From Shouchella hunanensis (GTDB taxonomy: Bacteria; Bacillota; Bacilli; Bacillales; Bacillaceae_D), in NCBI RefSeq assembly GCF_028735875.1, contig NZ_CP117834.1:1662001-1726000 (forward strand): DNA of 64,000 nt, read 5' to 3'. The translations under genes and the position numbers were made by a program. Below are positions 15,164 through 24,322 of this stretch, in pieces. The notes beneath the pieces are model-generated. The model was not told where the DNA came from and ran no database searches. It saw nothing but the letters and a program-made list of their open reading frames with translations. Position 1 is the first letter of the stretch. Every line of letters starts with the position of its first letter.

Positions 15164-15958
15164 ATGCTGCAGCTGAACAACGTAAGTTATCAATTTAAAG
15201 AGAGTGATCCGGTTTTATTAAATGTGTCTTTCTCCATCACTAAAGGTGAGTATATTGCCATTATTGGGAGAAGTGGATCGGGAAAATCTACTCTTGGAAA
15301 GCTGATAAAAGGGTTAGTAAAACCTACGTCAGGTTCAATTACTTATCATCGAGAGAAACAAAACATCGGGTTCTTGTTTCAGAACCCAGATAACCAGATG
15401 GTACGAACGATCGTTGAAGATGACCTAGCTTTTGGTTTAGAGAATGCTGCAATGAACCCGTCTCTTATAGAAGAACGAATTGCATGTTATGCACAAAAGC
15501 TTGGTATTGATCACTTACGAAAGCGATCCATCAATGAGCTTTCTGGTGGTCAGAAGCAGCGTGTGGCGTTAGCGGGTTTACTTGTTCTTGAACCCGAACT
15601 CATTATCTTGGATGAAGCAACGTCTATGCTTGACCCTGAAGGACGACATGAGGTGCTGGAGCAATTAGCGTCTATGTATCAAGAGTCTAAAACACTTGTA
15701 ACCATTACTCACGAATTAGAGGAAATGGCCAAGTGCACGCGTATTATTGGTTTGGCGAACGGTGAGATTGTTTTCGATGGGTCATTCTCGCAATTAATGC
15801 GTCAAGAGGGCGTGATGCAAGATTTAGGATGCGTAAAGCCCTTCCGCTATGAAGTCATCGCTATGTTAAAGGAACAGGGTATTGGTGTGGATGAAACAAT
15901 CATTACTTCGGATGAGGAGTTATGTGAAGCGTTATGGACGTTTGCTTTAAAGGTGTAA
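15164..15958 (+). CDS. ecfA1: ECF transporter ATPase subunit EcfA1
   Basis: 264 residues. Walker A GRSGSGKST, signature LSGGQKQR and Walker B LIILDEATSMLDP are intact. With EcfA2 and EcfT it forms the shared energising module used by several vitamin-specific S components (biotin, riboflavin, folate and others). GGAAGGAAA precedes the ATG. Its 3' end overlaps ecfA2 by 25 nt, so the two are probably translated together and made in equal amounts. Confidence 0.95.
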   Translation: MLQLNNVSYQFKESDPVLLNVSFSITKGEYIAIIGRSGSGKSTLGKLIKGLVKPTSGSITYHREKQNIGFLFQNPDNQMVRTIVEDDLAFGLENAAMNPSLIEERIACYAQKLGIDHLRKRSINELSGGQKQRVALAGLLVLEPELIILDEATSMLDPEGRHEVLEQLASMYQESKTLVTITHELEEMAKCTRIIGLANGEIVFDGSFSQLMRQEGVMQDLGCVKPFRYEVIAMLKEQGIGVDETIITSDEELCEALWTFALKV

Positions 15959-16779
15959 GCTATCAATACGAGACAAACCAAGCAAAATCCTATAAGGCGT
16001 TGCAAGAGATTAGCTGTTCAATGCCAGACGGAAGTTTTACAGCGGTAATAGGTAAAACAGGTTCAGGAAAATCAACCCTTGTTCAGTTGCTAGCCGGGTT
16101 ACTTGAACCAACTACAGGATCTGTTCTGGTAAAGGGTCACGCCTTGCATGAAGATCAGAGTCAGTTGCTACGTGCTCAAATTGGCTACGTGTTTCAATAC
16201 CCTGAACATCAACTATTTGCCGAGACTGTGTATGAAGAGCTTGCCTTTGGTTTGAAGTTGGCAGGGGAGCATAAAGACCACATTGACCAGAGAATAGAAG
16301 ACATCATGAAAGTAGTAGAGCTAGAGTCTGAGATTCTACAACGCTCCCCCTTTCACTTATCGGGGGGACAAATGAGACGAGTGGCCATTGCCGCTATTCT
16401 CATGATGAAGCCAAAGCTCTTGCTAATTGATGAACCGACAGCAGGACTTGATCCGCAATTAAAAGAAGGAATGATGAAGGTCTTTCAACGCTATAAAAAG
16501 CAAGAAAATGCGACCATTTGGATGGTCACTCATTCCATGAATGATGTCGCTCTCTATAGTGATCATTGTATTGCTCTTGAAGCAGGACGGCTTGTTCATG
16601 CCGGTAAAACACGTGATGTACTCCAGAGTGGCCATGTGCCATTGCCCCAGACGATGGCTTTTGCAAAAGCGCTTATGAAACATCAACATCGGCCACCTTT
16701 TCTAAAGAATACAGAAGAGCTTGTAGGGTGGATCACATCATCGTGGCTGAAAGAGAAGGAGAATGAACCGAATGGCTAG
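15934..16779 (+). CDS. ecfA2: ECF transporter ATPase subunit EcfA2
   Basis: 281 residues. Walker A GKTGSGKST, signature LSGGQMRR and Walker B LLLIDEPTAGLDP are present. It is the second, non-identical ATPase of the ECF energy-coupling module, acting as a heterodimer with EcfA1 at the inner membrane face. The start lies inside ecfA1 and the end overlaps ecfT by 17 nt. Confidence 0.95.
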   Translation: MDVCFKGVSYQYETNQAKSYKALQEISCSMPDGSFTAVIGKTGSGKSTLVQLLAGLLEPTTGSVLVKGHALHEDQSQLLRAQIGYVFQYPEHQLFAETVYEELAFGLKLAGEHKDHIDQRIEDIMKVVELESEILQRSPFHLSGGQMRRVAIAAILMMKPKLLLIDEPTAGLDPQLKEGMMKVFQRYKKQENATIWMVTHSMNDVALYSDHCIALEAGRLVHAGKTRDVLQSGHVPLPQTMAFAKALMKHQHRPPFLKNTEELVGWITSSWLKEKENEPNG

Positions 16780-17566
16780 AAGATCTGTCGTCATTGGCGA
16801 TTACATTGAAGGTCACTCATTTGTTCATACTCTAGATGCGAAAGTAAAGTTGATTAGTACGTTTTTGTTTGCAATCGTCTTTTTCTCTGTGTCATCAATC
16901 GGTTCGTTTAGTTTAAGCTCGATTCTTGTTTTACTTCTGCTGTTATGTAGCCGTTTGCCAATAAGAGCAGTTCTGCAATCATTGGCACCTGTTTTTATCT
17001 TTTTGTTCGTCTTTTCCCTTATTCAACTTATCGTTATTCAAGATGGAAAACCATTGTTTTCAATTGGGCCAATAACGATTTATGACGAAGGGATGACCAT
17101 GGCATTTATTGTCTTCTGGCGAACCATTATGCTTTTTCTTATCGCTATTATAATGACAGCAACAACCAGTTCTTATCATATTACACAAGCAATTGAAACT
17201 CTATTAAGTCCACTGAATAAAGTGCGTTTTCCAGTTAGGGACGTGGCTACAATGGTTTCAATTGCATTACGATTTATTCCAATCTTACGGGATGAACTAC
17301 TACTCATTCAACAAGCACAGCGAGCAAGAGGGTATGGTCGTTTTAAAAAATCATTAAAAAATCGTATAAAGCTTTTTATTCCATTATTCGTACCGTTATT
17401 TATTCGTGCGCTTAAACGAGCGGAAGAGTTAGGAGAAGCGATGGAAGCAAGAGGCTATCAAAGTCGGGGCACCTATACAACTTGGAAAAAGAAACAGTGG
17501 CAAAGGAACGATACCGTCGCGCTCTCTCTTAGTATTGTACTGGCATGCCTCATTTTATGGCTTTAA
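16763..17566 (+). CDS. ecfT: ECF transporter transmembrane subunit EcfT
   Basis: 267 residues with about five hydrophobic segments. The two cytoplasmic Ala-Arg-Gly signatures that grip the ATPases are visible as QQAQRARGYG and EAMEARGYQ. AAGGAG lies 6 nt before the ATG at 16763. Overlap with ecfA2 and the adjacent truA match the Bacillus arrangement. Confidence 0.95.
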   Translation: MNRMARRSVVIGDYIEGHSFVHTLDAKVKLISTFLFAIVFFSVSSIGSFSLSSILVLLLLLCSRLPIRAVLQSLAPVFIFLFVFSLIQLIVIQDGKPLFSIGPITIYDEGMTMAFIVFWRTIMLFLIAIIMTATTSSYHITQAIETLLSPLNKVRFPVRDVATMVSIALRFIPILRDELLLIQQAQRARGYGRFKKSLKNRIKLFIPLFVPLFIRALKRAEELGEAMEARGYQSRGTYTTWKKKQWQRNDTVALSLSIVLACLILWL

Positions 17567-17585
17567 GCAAAAAAGGAGAGAAATC

Positions 17586-18338
17586 ATGGCAAGGTATGCA
17601 TGTAAGCTTGCGTACGACGGGACAGAATACAGTGGCTACCAAGTGCAGCCTCAAAAAAGAACCGTGCAAGCTGTTATTGAGCAAGCGTTAACGAACATTC
17701 ATAAGGGGGAGCGCATTTCTGTAACGGCATCAGGAAGAACGGACGCAGGTGTACATGCAAAGGCGCAAGTCATTCATTTTGATTCCCCCCTCCAAATGGC
17801 TCCTTCTAATTGGGTACAAGCATTAAATGTGCATTTGCCAAACGATGTTGTTGTGGAAGAAGTGAGTGAAGTGGCTGAGAATTTTCATGCGCGATTTCAT
17901 ACAACAGGTAAAGAATACCGCTATTATATCCATCATGGCGAAGTGCCGAATGTGTTTCGCCGTCATTATGCCTTGCACATCAAACAATCATTAGATGTGC
18001 CTGCCATGCAGACGGCGGCCCAATATCTTCTTGGTACGCACGATTTTTCTGCATTTTGTGCATCCAATACAGCCGTTGTTGATAAAGTTCGGACGATAGC
18101 CAGTGTGTCGCTACACCCAAATGGCGGAGAATTAGAATTTACGATTGCTGGTAATGGATTTCTTTACAACATGGTGCGCATTATCGTTGGTACCCTCATT
18201 GAAGTCGGATCGGGTAAGCGAGATGCAAGGGAAATCGAATCCATTTTGGCAAGCAAAGATCGAACCCTTGCAGGAAAAACAGCACCGGCACAAGGCTTGT
18301 ATTTATGGCATGTTGATTATGAAAACAATCCATTTTAA
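17586..18338 (+). CDS. truA: tRNA pseudouridine synthase A
   Basis: 250 residues from the ATG at 17586 (ARYACKLAYDGTEYSGYQ), which has AAAAGGAGAG upstream; an in-frame ATG at 17535 lies inside ecfT and is rejected. TruA makes pseudouridine at positions 38-40 of tRNAs. The catalytic Asp is in the SGRTDAGVHA motif. Last gene of the ecf block. Confidence 0.96.
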   Translation: MARYACKLAYDGTEYSGYQVQPQKRTVQAVIEQALTNIHKGERISVTASGRTDAGVHAKAQVIHFDSPLQMAPSNWVQALNVHLPNDVVVEEVSEVAENFHARFHTTGKEYRYYIHHGEVPNVFRRHYALHIKQSLDVPAMQTAAQYLLGTHDFSAFCASNTAVVDKVRTIASVSLHPNGGELEFTIAGNGFLYNMVRIIVGTLIEVGSGKRDAREIESILASKDRTLAGKTAPAQGLYLWHVDYENNPF

Positions 18339-18375
18339 AAAGAGGAAACACCCGGATAAGTTTTTTTAAATTAAA

Positions 18376-18404
18376 TTGACTTTATCGCTTAATTATTGTA
18401 TGAT
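18376..18404 (+). promoter_or_regulatory. SigA-type promoter of rplM-rpsI
   Basis: TTGACT (18376-18381), 17-bp spacer, TATGAT (18399-18404). It lies in the truA-rplM gap and should drive rplM-rpsI. Confidence 0.8.
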
Positions 18405-18409
18405 GTTAG

Positions 18410-18553
18410 ATGGTAATTCTAAAGACCCACTGCCCCGGGTTGCGGAATGAGATCACATATTACGCTTTGTGTTTCTTGAACAGCCAGCTTAAAAAACACA
18501 AGCACAAATAGAGCAAGACAAAACACTTTGTTTTATTATTAGGAGGTTTAATG
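18410..18553 (+). promoter_or_regulatory. Leader of the rplM-rpsI transcript
   Basis: About 140 untranslated nt between promoter and rplM, including CCCACTGCCCCGGGTTGCGG. Bacillus rplM messages are known to carry an L13 leader RNA in this place, and I infer the same here. I did not fold the whole leader, so the boundaries are approximate. Confidence 0.5.
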
Positions 18554-18991
18554 ATGCGTACAACATATATGGCAAAGCCAAACGAAGTTGAGCGTAAGTG
18601 GTACGTTGTCGACGCTGAAGGTCAAACGCTTGGTCGTCTTTCTTCAGAAGTTGCTTCAATCCTACGCGGAAAACACAAACCAACATTTACACCACATGTA
18701 GACACTGGTGATCATGTAATCATCTTGAATGCAAGCAAAATCCAATTAACGGGTAATAAGCTTCAAGATAAGATCTACTACCGTCATACAAACCACCCAG
18801 GTGGATTAAAGCAAACAGCTGCACACGAAATGCGTGCAAACAAGCCTGAGCGTATGCTTGAGCTAGCGATCAAAGGAATGCTTCCAAAGAATACTTTAGG
18901 TCGTAAGCAAGGTATGAAGCTTCACGTATATGCAGGTTCTGAACACAATCATCAAGCACAAAAACCAGAAGCGTACGAGCTTCGCGGTTAA
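18554..18991 (+). CDS. rplM: 50S ribosomal protein L13
   Basis: 145 residues. The second of two adjacent ATGs (18554) is chosen: it gives [16 protein letters not shown] as in B. subtilis and a better 7-nt distance from AGGAGG (18541-18546) than 18551. [19 protein letters not shown] and [15 protein letters not shown] are family signatures. Early 23S assembly protein. Confidence 0.97.
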   Translation: MRTTYMAKPNEVERKWYVVDAEGQTLGRLSSEVASILRGKHKPTFTPHVDTGDHVIILNASKIQLTGNKLQDKIYYRHTNHPGGLKQTAAHEMRANKPERMLELAIKGMLPKNTLGRKQGMKLHVYAGSEHNHQAQKPEAYELRG

Positions 18992-19011
18992 TCTTTAGGA
19001 GGTAATGGATT

Positions 19012-19404
19012 ATGGCTCAAGTACAATACTACGGCACAGGTCGTCGTAAGCATTCTGTAGCACGTGTTCGTCTCGTTCCTGGTGACGGAACAATCGTTGT
19101 AAACGGTCGTTCACTTGACGAATATTTCGGTCTTGACACATTAAAGCTTATCGTAAAACAACCACTTGTTGAAACAGGTGTTACTGGTCAATACAATGTC
19201 CATGTAAATGTACAAGGAGGCGGCTTTACAGGTCAAGCTGGTGCGATCCGTCATGGCGTAGCACGTGCGCTACTTCAAGTAGATCCTGATAACCGTCCAT
19301 CGTTAAAAGCTGCTGGCTTCTTAACGCGTGATGCACGTATGAAAGAACGTAAGAAATACGGTCTTAAAGCAGCACGTCGTGCGCCTCAGTTCTCAAAACG
19401 TTAA
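19012..19404 (+). CDS. rpsI: 30S ribosomal protein S9
   Basis: 130 residues, complete. It begins [20 protein letters not shown] and ends [16 protein letters not shown], whose C-terminal Lys-Arg reaches the P-site tRNA. The last five codons plus stop form one copy of a 19-bp direct repeat; the other copy is 12.3 kb downstream. An element has therefore integrated at the 3' end while leaving the protein unchanged, as is usual for tyrosine-recombinase elements that target conserved genes. Confidence 0.98.
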   Translation: MAQVQYYGTGRRKHSVARVRLVPGDGTIVVNGRSLDEYFGLDTLKLIVKQPLVETGVTGQYNVHVNVQGGGFTGQAGAIRHGVARALLQVDPDNRPSLKAAGFLTRDARMKERKKYGLKAARRAPQFSKR

Positions 19405-19405
19405 T
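19387..19405 (+). repeat. Left attachment site of element 1 (attL)
   Basis: CAGTTCTCAAAACGTTAAT, 19 bp, is identical to 31723-31741. It encodes Q-F-S-K-R-stop of rpsI. The flanks differ on both sides of the two copies, which defines the core. Confidence 0.92.
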
Positions 19406-19441
19406 CAATTTTTTATCGTATCAACGTTTACAAAGGTTTTT

Positions 19442-19458
19442 GGTTCAAGTTGGTGCAA
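19442..19458 (+). promoter_or_regulatory. Putative integrase arm-binding repeat, left end
   Basis: GGTTCAAGTTGGTGCAA is a pair of GGTNCAA units 10 bp apart. A matching pair, GGTCCAAATTGGTTCAA, occurs at 31597-31613 near the right end in the same top-strand orientation. Repeats just inside both ends are typical arm sites for lambda-type integrases. Confidence 0.55.
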
Positions 19459-19459
19459 A

Positions 19460-20499
19460 TCAGCTTGAACTTAATAAAGAACTTAACAGATTTAAAGCAC
19501 CGGCATCTTGCTGGTGCTTTTTTTCTGGCATTAATTCCAAATAATAATTTTGTGTGGTTTGAATATTTATGTGTCCTAACCGTTTGGAAACATAAGCAAT
19601 ATCTATATCTTGAGCAAATAAAAATGATGCATGCGTATCTCTTAAACCGTGAAATGTTGTCTTCTTGCCTTAATAATTCTGCTAATTGTTCGGACTGCTT
19701 AAAACCCCAAAAACAAAGATATAGCCATTCTCTTTAACAGAAATCCTACGAATAAGCTCATATACCTCTTTGTTTATAGAAACATCTCGTTTTGCATTGT
19801 GTGTCTTTATTGAAGTGTCGTCAGAAGTAGGGCTGATTGAATGCCTAACTTTTATGCCATATTCATATAAACTTTCTGGGCGTATTGCTAGCAGTTCTCC
19901 ACGTCGCATCCCTGTTTCTAATGCAAGTAATACTAGTAAGTTAAATTCGTCTACTGGATGCTTTAAAACGTAATTACGTAGCTTTTTAAAATCTGTAATA
20001 GATAAGGCTTTATTTCGCTTAGGTGGGTTTTCTCCCCGAGTTTTTACTAAACAGGCAAAATCGTTTGTTATATAACCACGAGCATATGCATCCCTTAAGA
20101 ATGTTTTTATTTTAAGAAGTACCTCATGTGTTGTTTTTCGAGAATGTGTTTCGCATATTCATCAATTTTCTTTTGGACAACGATATCATTCAAATCCTTT
20201 AATTGGATATCCTGAAATAAGTTTTTAATAATACCTAAAGTACGAACATAATTTTGAAATGTCGTCTCTTTCACATTATTAATCTTTACAAGATAAATCC
20301 AATTCTCAAAGAACTCTGCAAACGGCGTTGTTCTGTGAGCAAGATCTTTACCATCTCCTTTAGCTAACTCCATTTCTAAAGCCCAAAGTTTTGCCTCTCT
20401 CTTTGTTGAGAAAGACTTAGAAAGCTTTTTATGCTCTCCTTTTTTATATATAGATACTTGGGCTCTGTATGATTTTCCTCTTTTTATAATACTAGCCAT
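19460..20499 (-). pseudogene. int: Tyrosine integrase (ICEBs1/Tn916 type), frameshifted
   Basis: Reading from MASIIKRGKSYRAQ at 20499, the product resembles ICEBs1/Tn916-family integrases along its length but changes frame at least three times: near 20149-20151 (one A lost from an A run), near 19701-19708 and near 19661-19675 (probably a small deletion). Across the frames all catalytic marks survive: Arg in LETGMRRGELL, HGLRDTH, RLGHINIQTT and Tyr in NYYLELMPEK. The N-terminal arm-binding domain is intact. The gene ends about 55 bp from attL, the normal place for int. As it stands it cannot make a functional recombinase without several frameshift events. Confidence 0.9.
19496..19525 (+). terminator. 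Hairpin-T7 terminator inside the int 3' end, serving rpsI
   Basis: AAAGCACCGGCA and TGCTGGTGCTTT form a 12-bp stem with one G-T pair and a 3-nt loop, followed by TTTTTTT. On the plus strand it lies about 90 bp after rpsI; on the minus strand the same bases encode the end of the integrase. It can replace the native rpsI terminator, which the insertion displaced to 31755-31792. Confidence 0.8.
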
Positions 20500-20591
20500 A
20501 CTATCAATTCCCTTCAAAAATAGTTGATAGATGCTAGTTGAATACAACTTTATTGTATTTCTAAACTAGCATCTTATCAACTGTCGACATT

Positions 20592-20789
20592 TTAAACGGA
20601 GTGTTTTTCGATAAAGTGTACTAAAGATTTCATGGTGTATCGTTCGTGATTACCAATCATGAAACGCTCTAGCTCATCATGTGGTCGGATATATTTATCA
20701 AAAGACTTTGGGTCTATACCTAAAAAATGTGATGCTTGTTCTCTTGTTAGTAGATATGGAGAGTCTTTTGTAGCCATGCTAATGCTCAT
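20592..20789 (-). CDS. xis: Small excisionase-like DNA-binding protein
   Basis: 65 residues. YLLTREQASHFLGIDPKSF is a winged-helix/excisionase-type helix-turn-helix, and the rest (IGNHERYTMKSLVHFIEK) matches the layout of Tn916-family Xis proteins. It lies just upstream of int, as xis does in that family. The start could also be the internal ATG at 20777; neither has a strong ribosome-binding site. Intact, unlike its neighbours. Confidence 0.65.
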   Translation of the reverse strand: MSISMATKDSPYLLTREQASHFLGIDPKSFDKYIRPHDELERFMIGNHERYTMKSLVHFIEKHSV

Positions 20790-20824
20790 GTAGCATCATC
20801 TACTTATGTCGTGAATTATTTCAA

Positions 20825-21016
20825 TTACTTATTTAATTCCTTTAGTGCTTGTTCAGCGTTGTATTTGATATGTCCTAATATATCTTCAGGTGTATACATG
20901 CCGTTTTGGTAATCAGAATGGTTATCCTTTTTATTGATTACTCCTTTGCCATTTTGAAGAAAATCTATGATTCTGATGATGTGCTCGATGTGTTCCCTTG
21001 AGTTAGTATTACTCAT
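20825..21016 (-). CDS. Small hypothetical protein of element 1
   Basis: 63 residues with no recognised domain: SNTNSREHIEHIIRIIDFLQ at the start and an acidic-basic helical end AEQALKELNK. Its ribosome-binding site GGGAGAGG lies inside the 3' end of the broken rep gene just upstream, so the two were probably one transcript. Function unknown. Confidence 0.5.
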   Translation of the reverse strand: MSNTNSREHIEHIIRIIDFLQNGKGVINKKDNHSDYQNGMYTPEDILGHIKYNAEQALKELNK

Positions 21017-21017
21017 T

Positions 21018-22191
21018 TTACATCTTCCTCTCCCAAGGCTTACCTTCTAATTGGTAAAGTGCCTTATACTTATTTAACCAAGAAATATGGTCGTTATTAG
21101 GTTCGAAATCCTCATAATACTGTTTATACAAATAATCCATTAAATCTTCTTAAATCTTGTGCTGTGTTATCGCCCCATATTTGTTGAACCTTCCACAATG
21201 TCGTAAGAAGACCAGACCCTTTTATTAAATGGTCTATTGATTGCTCTAATAAATTATTTCGTGGAGAAGGAGACTCAAAATGAAAATCCTTTTTTTCTAG
21301 CAAATCAAGCATCAATCTAGTTATCTTATGAGGTCGATTAGAATTAGCATAAAAGAACATATAACGGTCTATTAGAGAACTAACAATTACATTTTTAAGC
21401 TGTTCATCTGTGCTACAATCTTTGATTGCATTTGTTAGTTGGTGGGCGTACTCACCTGTAAATTCTGCTTCAACACGTGTCCAATCATCTACCTCTTTAG
21501 CAATATGGCGCATGAACTTCATGAAAGTTGTTCCGCCTTTTTGTCATAAATCCTTAAATGAACTTTTGTGTTTCTACTTCTTGCTCCAATATATAAAGTT
21601 TGCGCTTGAAAATCTTTCGATACATCAGATACCTTTGAAGTGTTCTTCTTATATGGTTTTTCCTTATTTTCTTAAATGACTTTTTGTAAATAGCTTTTAT
21701 TAGTATTTGCCATAGCGCAATTCTGTTCTCCCTTCTTCAATAGAGTGTTTCAATTTAGCGATGTCTATATTCTCATTGAAAAAGTCAACACACATATCGA
21801 TTCGTGATAGTCTGAATGTATAATCATCTGAATCAATTATTTTAAAAAAGTTGTGTAAATGAATAGGTTCATTGAATTTTTCTTCATATCTTTTTCGGTA
21901 TTCATGCCAAGCGTATGCACTGAATTTGACAATCACACCCATTTTTGAAAATACTTCGTGATATGCGATACAAAAATAAAAAGATGCATTGTTGAATGAA
22001 TATCCTACTGTATAGCCTTCTGGTAATTTAACATCTGCTTCATCGAAATTGTTGAATAGTTTATGCATCTTAGATTTCACCAAGAATGTACTTATTAAAT
22101 TTTTTGCTAGCCAGTCACGCCATTCATCAAAGTCAAATACGCCTGTTGTTTGCAATACGAGTGTGAACTGGTCAATATCTGGTTTAATCAT
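21018..22191 (-). pseudogene. Rep_trans/NicK-type replication relaxase, multiply broken
   Basis: The parts add up to one protein: 22191-21700 (TRIDMCVDF-type N-domain seen as FRLSRIDMCVDFFNENID, then RTELRYGKY), 21700-21530 (ARSRNTKVHLRIYDKKAEQ), 21522-21124 (VDDWTRVEAEFTGEYAHQL) and 21140-21018 (FEPNNDHISWLNKYKALYQL). Breaks lie near 21700-21706 (frameshift), 21672-21674 (TAA), 21519-21521 (TGA/frameshift) and 21141-21143 (one extra base). The family, related to ICEBs1 NicK and Tn916 Orf20, nicks oriT and starts rolling-circle replication. The last piece could be mistaken for a 40-residue gene. Confidence 0.88.
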
Positions 22192-22290
22192 GTTCTATTC
22201 ACTCCTTTTTGTTACGAAAACTTTCGGGAAAGTTTTTTAGGGTGTAAAGTCCATTTGAACAGGATTTGGTGTGGTTTTGGCTCCGCACTG

Positions 22291-22320
22291 GAGCTGTGGT
22301 TATTACCAGAACCACAGCTC
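22291..22320. repeat. Perfect 11-bp inverted repeat upstream of rep
   Basis: GAGCTGTGGTT (22291-22301) and AACCACAGCTC (22310-22320), loop of 8. It lies in the 228-bp gap between the coupling-protein gene and rep, where related elements carry oriT or a single-strand origin. Confidence 0.75.
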
Positions 22321-22336
22321 TCCTAAAGGCGTAAAG

Positions 22337-22396
22337 CACGGAGCGGAACCTTCCCCGCCTGAACGGCGGGTCCCCTTCCGCTCTCTGTGCCGTCTC
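22337..22396. repeat. Nested cruciform, possible oriT or single-strand origin of element 1
   Basis: Outer arms GCACGGAGCGGAA and TTCCGCTCTCTGTGC pair with a 2-nt bulge; inside lies CCCGCC-TGAAC-GGCGGG. This strongly structured, G+C-rich block in an A+T-rich element, between tcpA and rep, fits an origin of transfer or replication. I do not see the ICEBs1 nick sequence, so the assignment is by position and structure only. Confidence 0.45.
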
Positions 22397-22419
22397 TCCT
22401 TATGGAAAAGCTAGGTGCT

Positions 22420-23720
22420 TTAGTTCAAAAAGCTGCAGTAAGGCACTATCAACAACCGTGGCTTGTCTGCACTTGCTAGCCCTGGATAGCTGTAAATCCC
22501 TTGACCAGCAGTAAACTGAACTGGCGGTATATCCACACCAGAAGAAAACAGAGTTCTATAGGTTTGCTCATCACTATCACCTAAAGCAATCTTCAAAACG
22601 AGCTGTTCTCTAATAGCTGTTGGCATCGTCTGTGCGTTCATTTGTTGCGTAGCGACCCACAAAATACACCCTAGTTGACGCCCCATGAAAGCAACGTCAG
22701 ATAGTACGCTTTCGACTTCATCACGTTCCTTTTTCGCTAAAGTCTTCCATGACTCTCTTAATGCTCCGAATTCATCTATAAGCAGAATTAAAGCTGGTAA
22801 ACCAGCATCCCTATACGTTTTGTTACGATTTGATATGAAATAGTCTTGTAATTCATTTTGTCGTTTTTTCATACGCTCATGAAATTGTTTAATCAATTCA
22901 ATCGCATTTGTTTTGTCGGCAGTTCTCTCATCAGCAACGGTACGTTTAGCCATTTGGTAAACGTCTGTGCACTTTGGATCAATTATGAATAGCTCATGAC
23001 TGACCTTTTTCGATAATACTTGTTCAACTAGCATTTGAATAAAAAACGATTTACCACTACCTGTTTGCCCGACTAATCCCATATGATGAAACGGTATAGT
23101 TGCACGTTCATCTAAACGTAGGGCATAATCGTCTGTTTTCTTGTTTGACCACTTAATCATGTCACTTGCTGATTTAATCTCAAGTTGTTTTTGTGAATCT
23201 ACATCATAGAACTCATAGATGTACCAATTACGGTCTTTAGACAAATATTGACGTTCACTTACATATCCTTCTAACGCTGAATCAATCCTCATGTCTTCTA
23301 ATTTTTTGACGAATTTAATTGAGTTTTGAATAAATACCTTTCCTGATTCTCTTGCTCGATTATCATCAAATTCAACTTTTATTATCGGTAATCTAACTAA
23401 ACGATTATGAAACTCACGTTCATCCTCGAACCTAGCATCTTTAACATGTCATCTAATTCGTTTTACCATCAAATAATAATGCACGGAAAAAAATAGACCA
23501 AACCACAATTTGTTTCGAAATAACCAACAAACGAACAAACCAACTGCGATTAGACCAACTGGAACTAAGAAGATATTTGACTCAATATGTGGGAGCTGTA
23601 TTATCGTTATTTGTTCAACAATCAATGGATATAGTTTATAAAAAAAAACCATAAAATGAGAAAAAATCCACTGAATAAAAAGGAAATAAAACCACGTTGC
23701 ATCCGATACGTTTTCTTCAC
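22420..23720 (-). pseudogene. TcpA/ConQ-type coupling ATPase (FtsK/SpoIIIE), broken
   Basis: Start is probably GTG at 23720 (VKKTYRMQRGFISFLF), leading into two hydrophobic segments. A run of nine A (23640-23648) then shifts the frame, and a TGA at 23449-23451 stops it. After the stop the same frame runs on to 22420 with Walker A GLVGQTGSGKSF, Walker B LILLIDEFGAL and FMGRQLGCILWVATQQ. The family hands the relaxase-DNA complex to the mating channel. About 433 codons, near the normal size for Tn916 Orf21. Only two lesions, so this is a fairly recent loss. Confidence 0.88.
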
Positions 23721-23819
23721 ATATTCCACGTCCTAATATTGTGATTCCCCCCCTTATCAGGGGCGGTCACGCGCATTAAAGTGGTAATGATAGAAAAGGA
23801 ATTAATTGTCCCTCGTTCT

Positions 23820-24179
23820 TTATTTTGGTTGAATAATTTCCACATCATCTGCTTTGACAGAAAGTTCACTCATGAATGTACCAAAGACGGAAGCAGTCGG
23901 ATTAACAAACGTTATTTTGCTAAACTTTTTGTATTCTTTTGGTAGTTGAGGAACCTTAACTACAACCTGTTCTCCTGCATTAAGATCAGGTACTACTTCT
24001 TCCCCTGTGTATTCTGTTCGATCAGTTGCAATTACCGTTTTATACTTAGTGCCTACAACTTTAGGATTCTTTCCGTCCGCATCGAATTCTTTCCAGTCCT
24101 CGTGTGACATCACTCGTACATCCTTGTCCTTGAAGAAGCCTACTGCGTCAAAAACGTTAAATTGGCGTAATTTCTTCAT
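23820..24179 (-). CDS. HelP/YdcP-like small protein of element 1
   Basis: 119 residues, intact. No catalytic motif. Its place immediately upstream of the coupling-protein gene matches ydcP/helP in ICEBs1, whose product is a helicase processivity factor for element replication, and the C-terminal pattern (PTASVFGTFMSELSVKADDV) is of that general sort. The family call is by position and weak similarity only. AAAGGATG lies before the ATG. Confidence 0.5.
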   Translation of the reverse strand: MKKLRQFNVFDAVGFFKDKDVRVMSHEDWKEFDADGKNPKVVGTKYKTVIATDRTEYTGEEVVPDLNAGEQVVVKVPQLPKEYKKFSKITFVNPTASVFGTFMSELSVKADDVEIIQPK

Positions 24180-24322
24180 ATGAAAAATTCATCCTTTCTC
24201 TGATAAAATCAACTGGGATTAAACAGTGAACTGGTTTGTCCCTTGATTAAAGAATAGCATGTTTATAACTTATATTGTCTATTTTAATAGGTTTTTGGGG
24301 TGTTTTTTGCTGTTATTCAAAT

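Noticed and set aside
19450-19973. Plus-strand open frames of 60-95 codons over the integrase region
   Set aside because: They lie antisense to the broken integrase, whose frames carry clear catalytic motifs, and have no good ribosome-binding site.
21018-21140. A 40-residue minus-strand gene (MDYLYKQYYEDFEPNNDH...)
   Set aside because: It is the C-terminal end of the Rep_trans relaxase in a shifted frame and not an independent gene.
23743-23764. C-run/G-run palindrome (CCCCCCC TTATCA GGGG) as an ICEBs1-type oriT of element 1
   Set aside because: It lacks the GCTAACA nick region and lies upstream of tcpA, not next to rep. It may be accidental.
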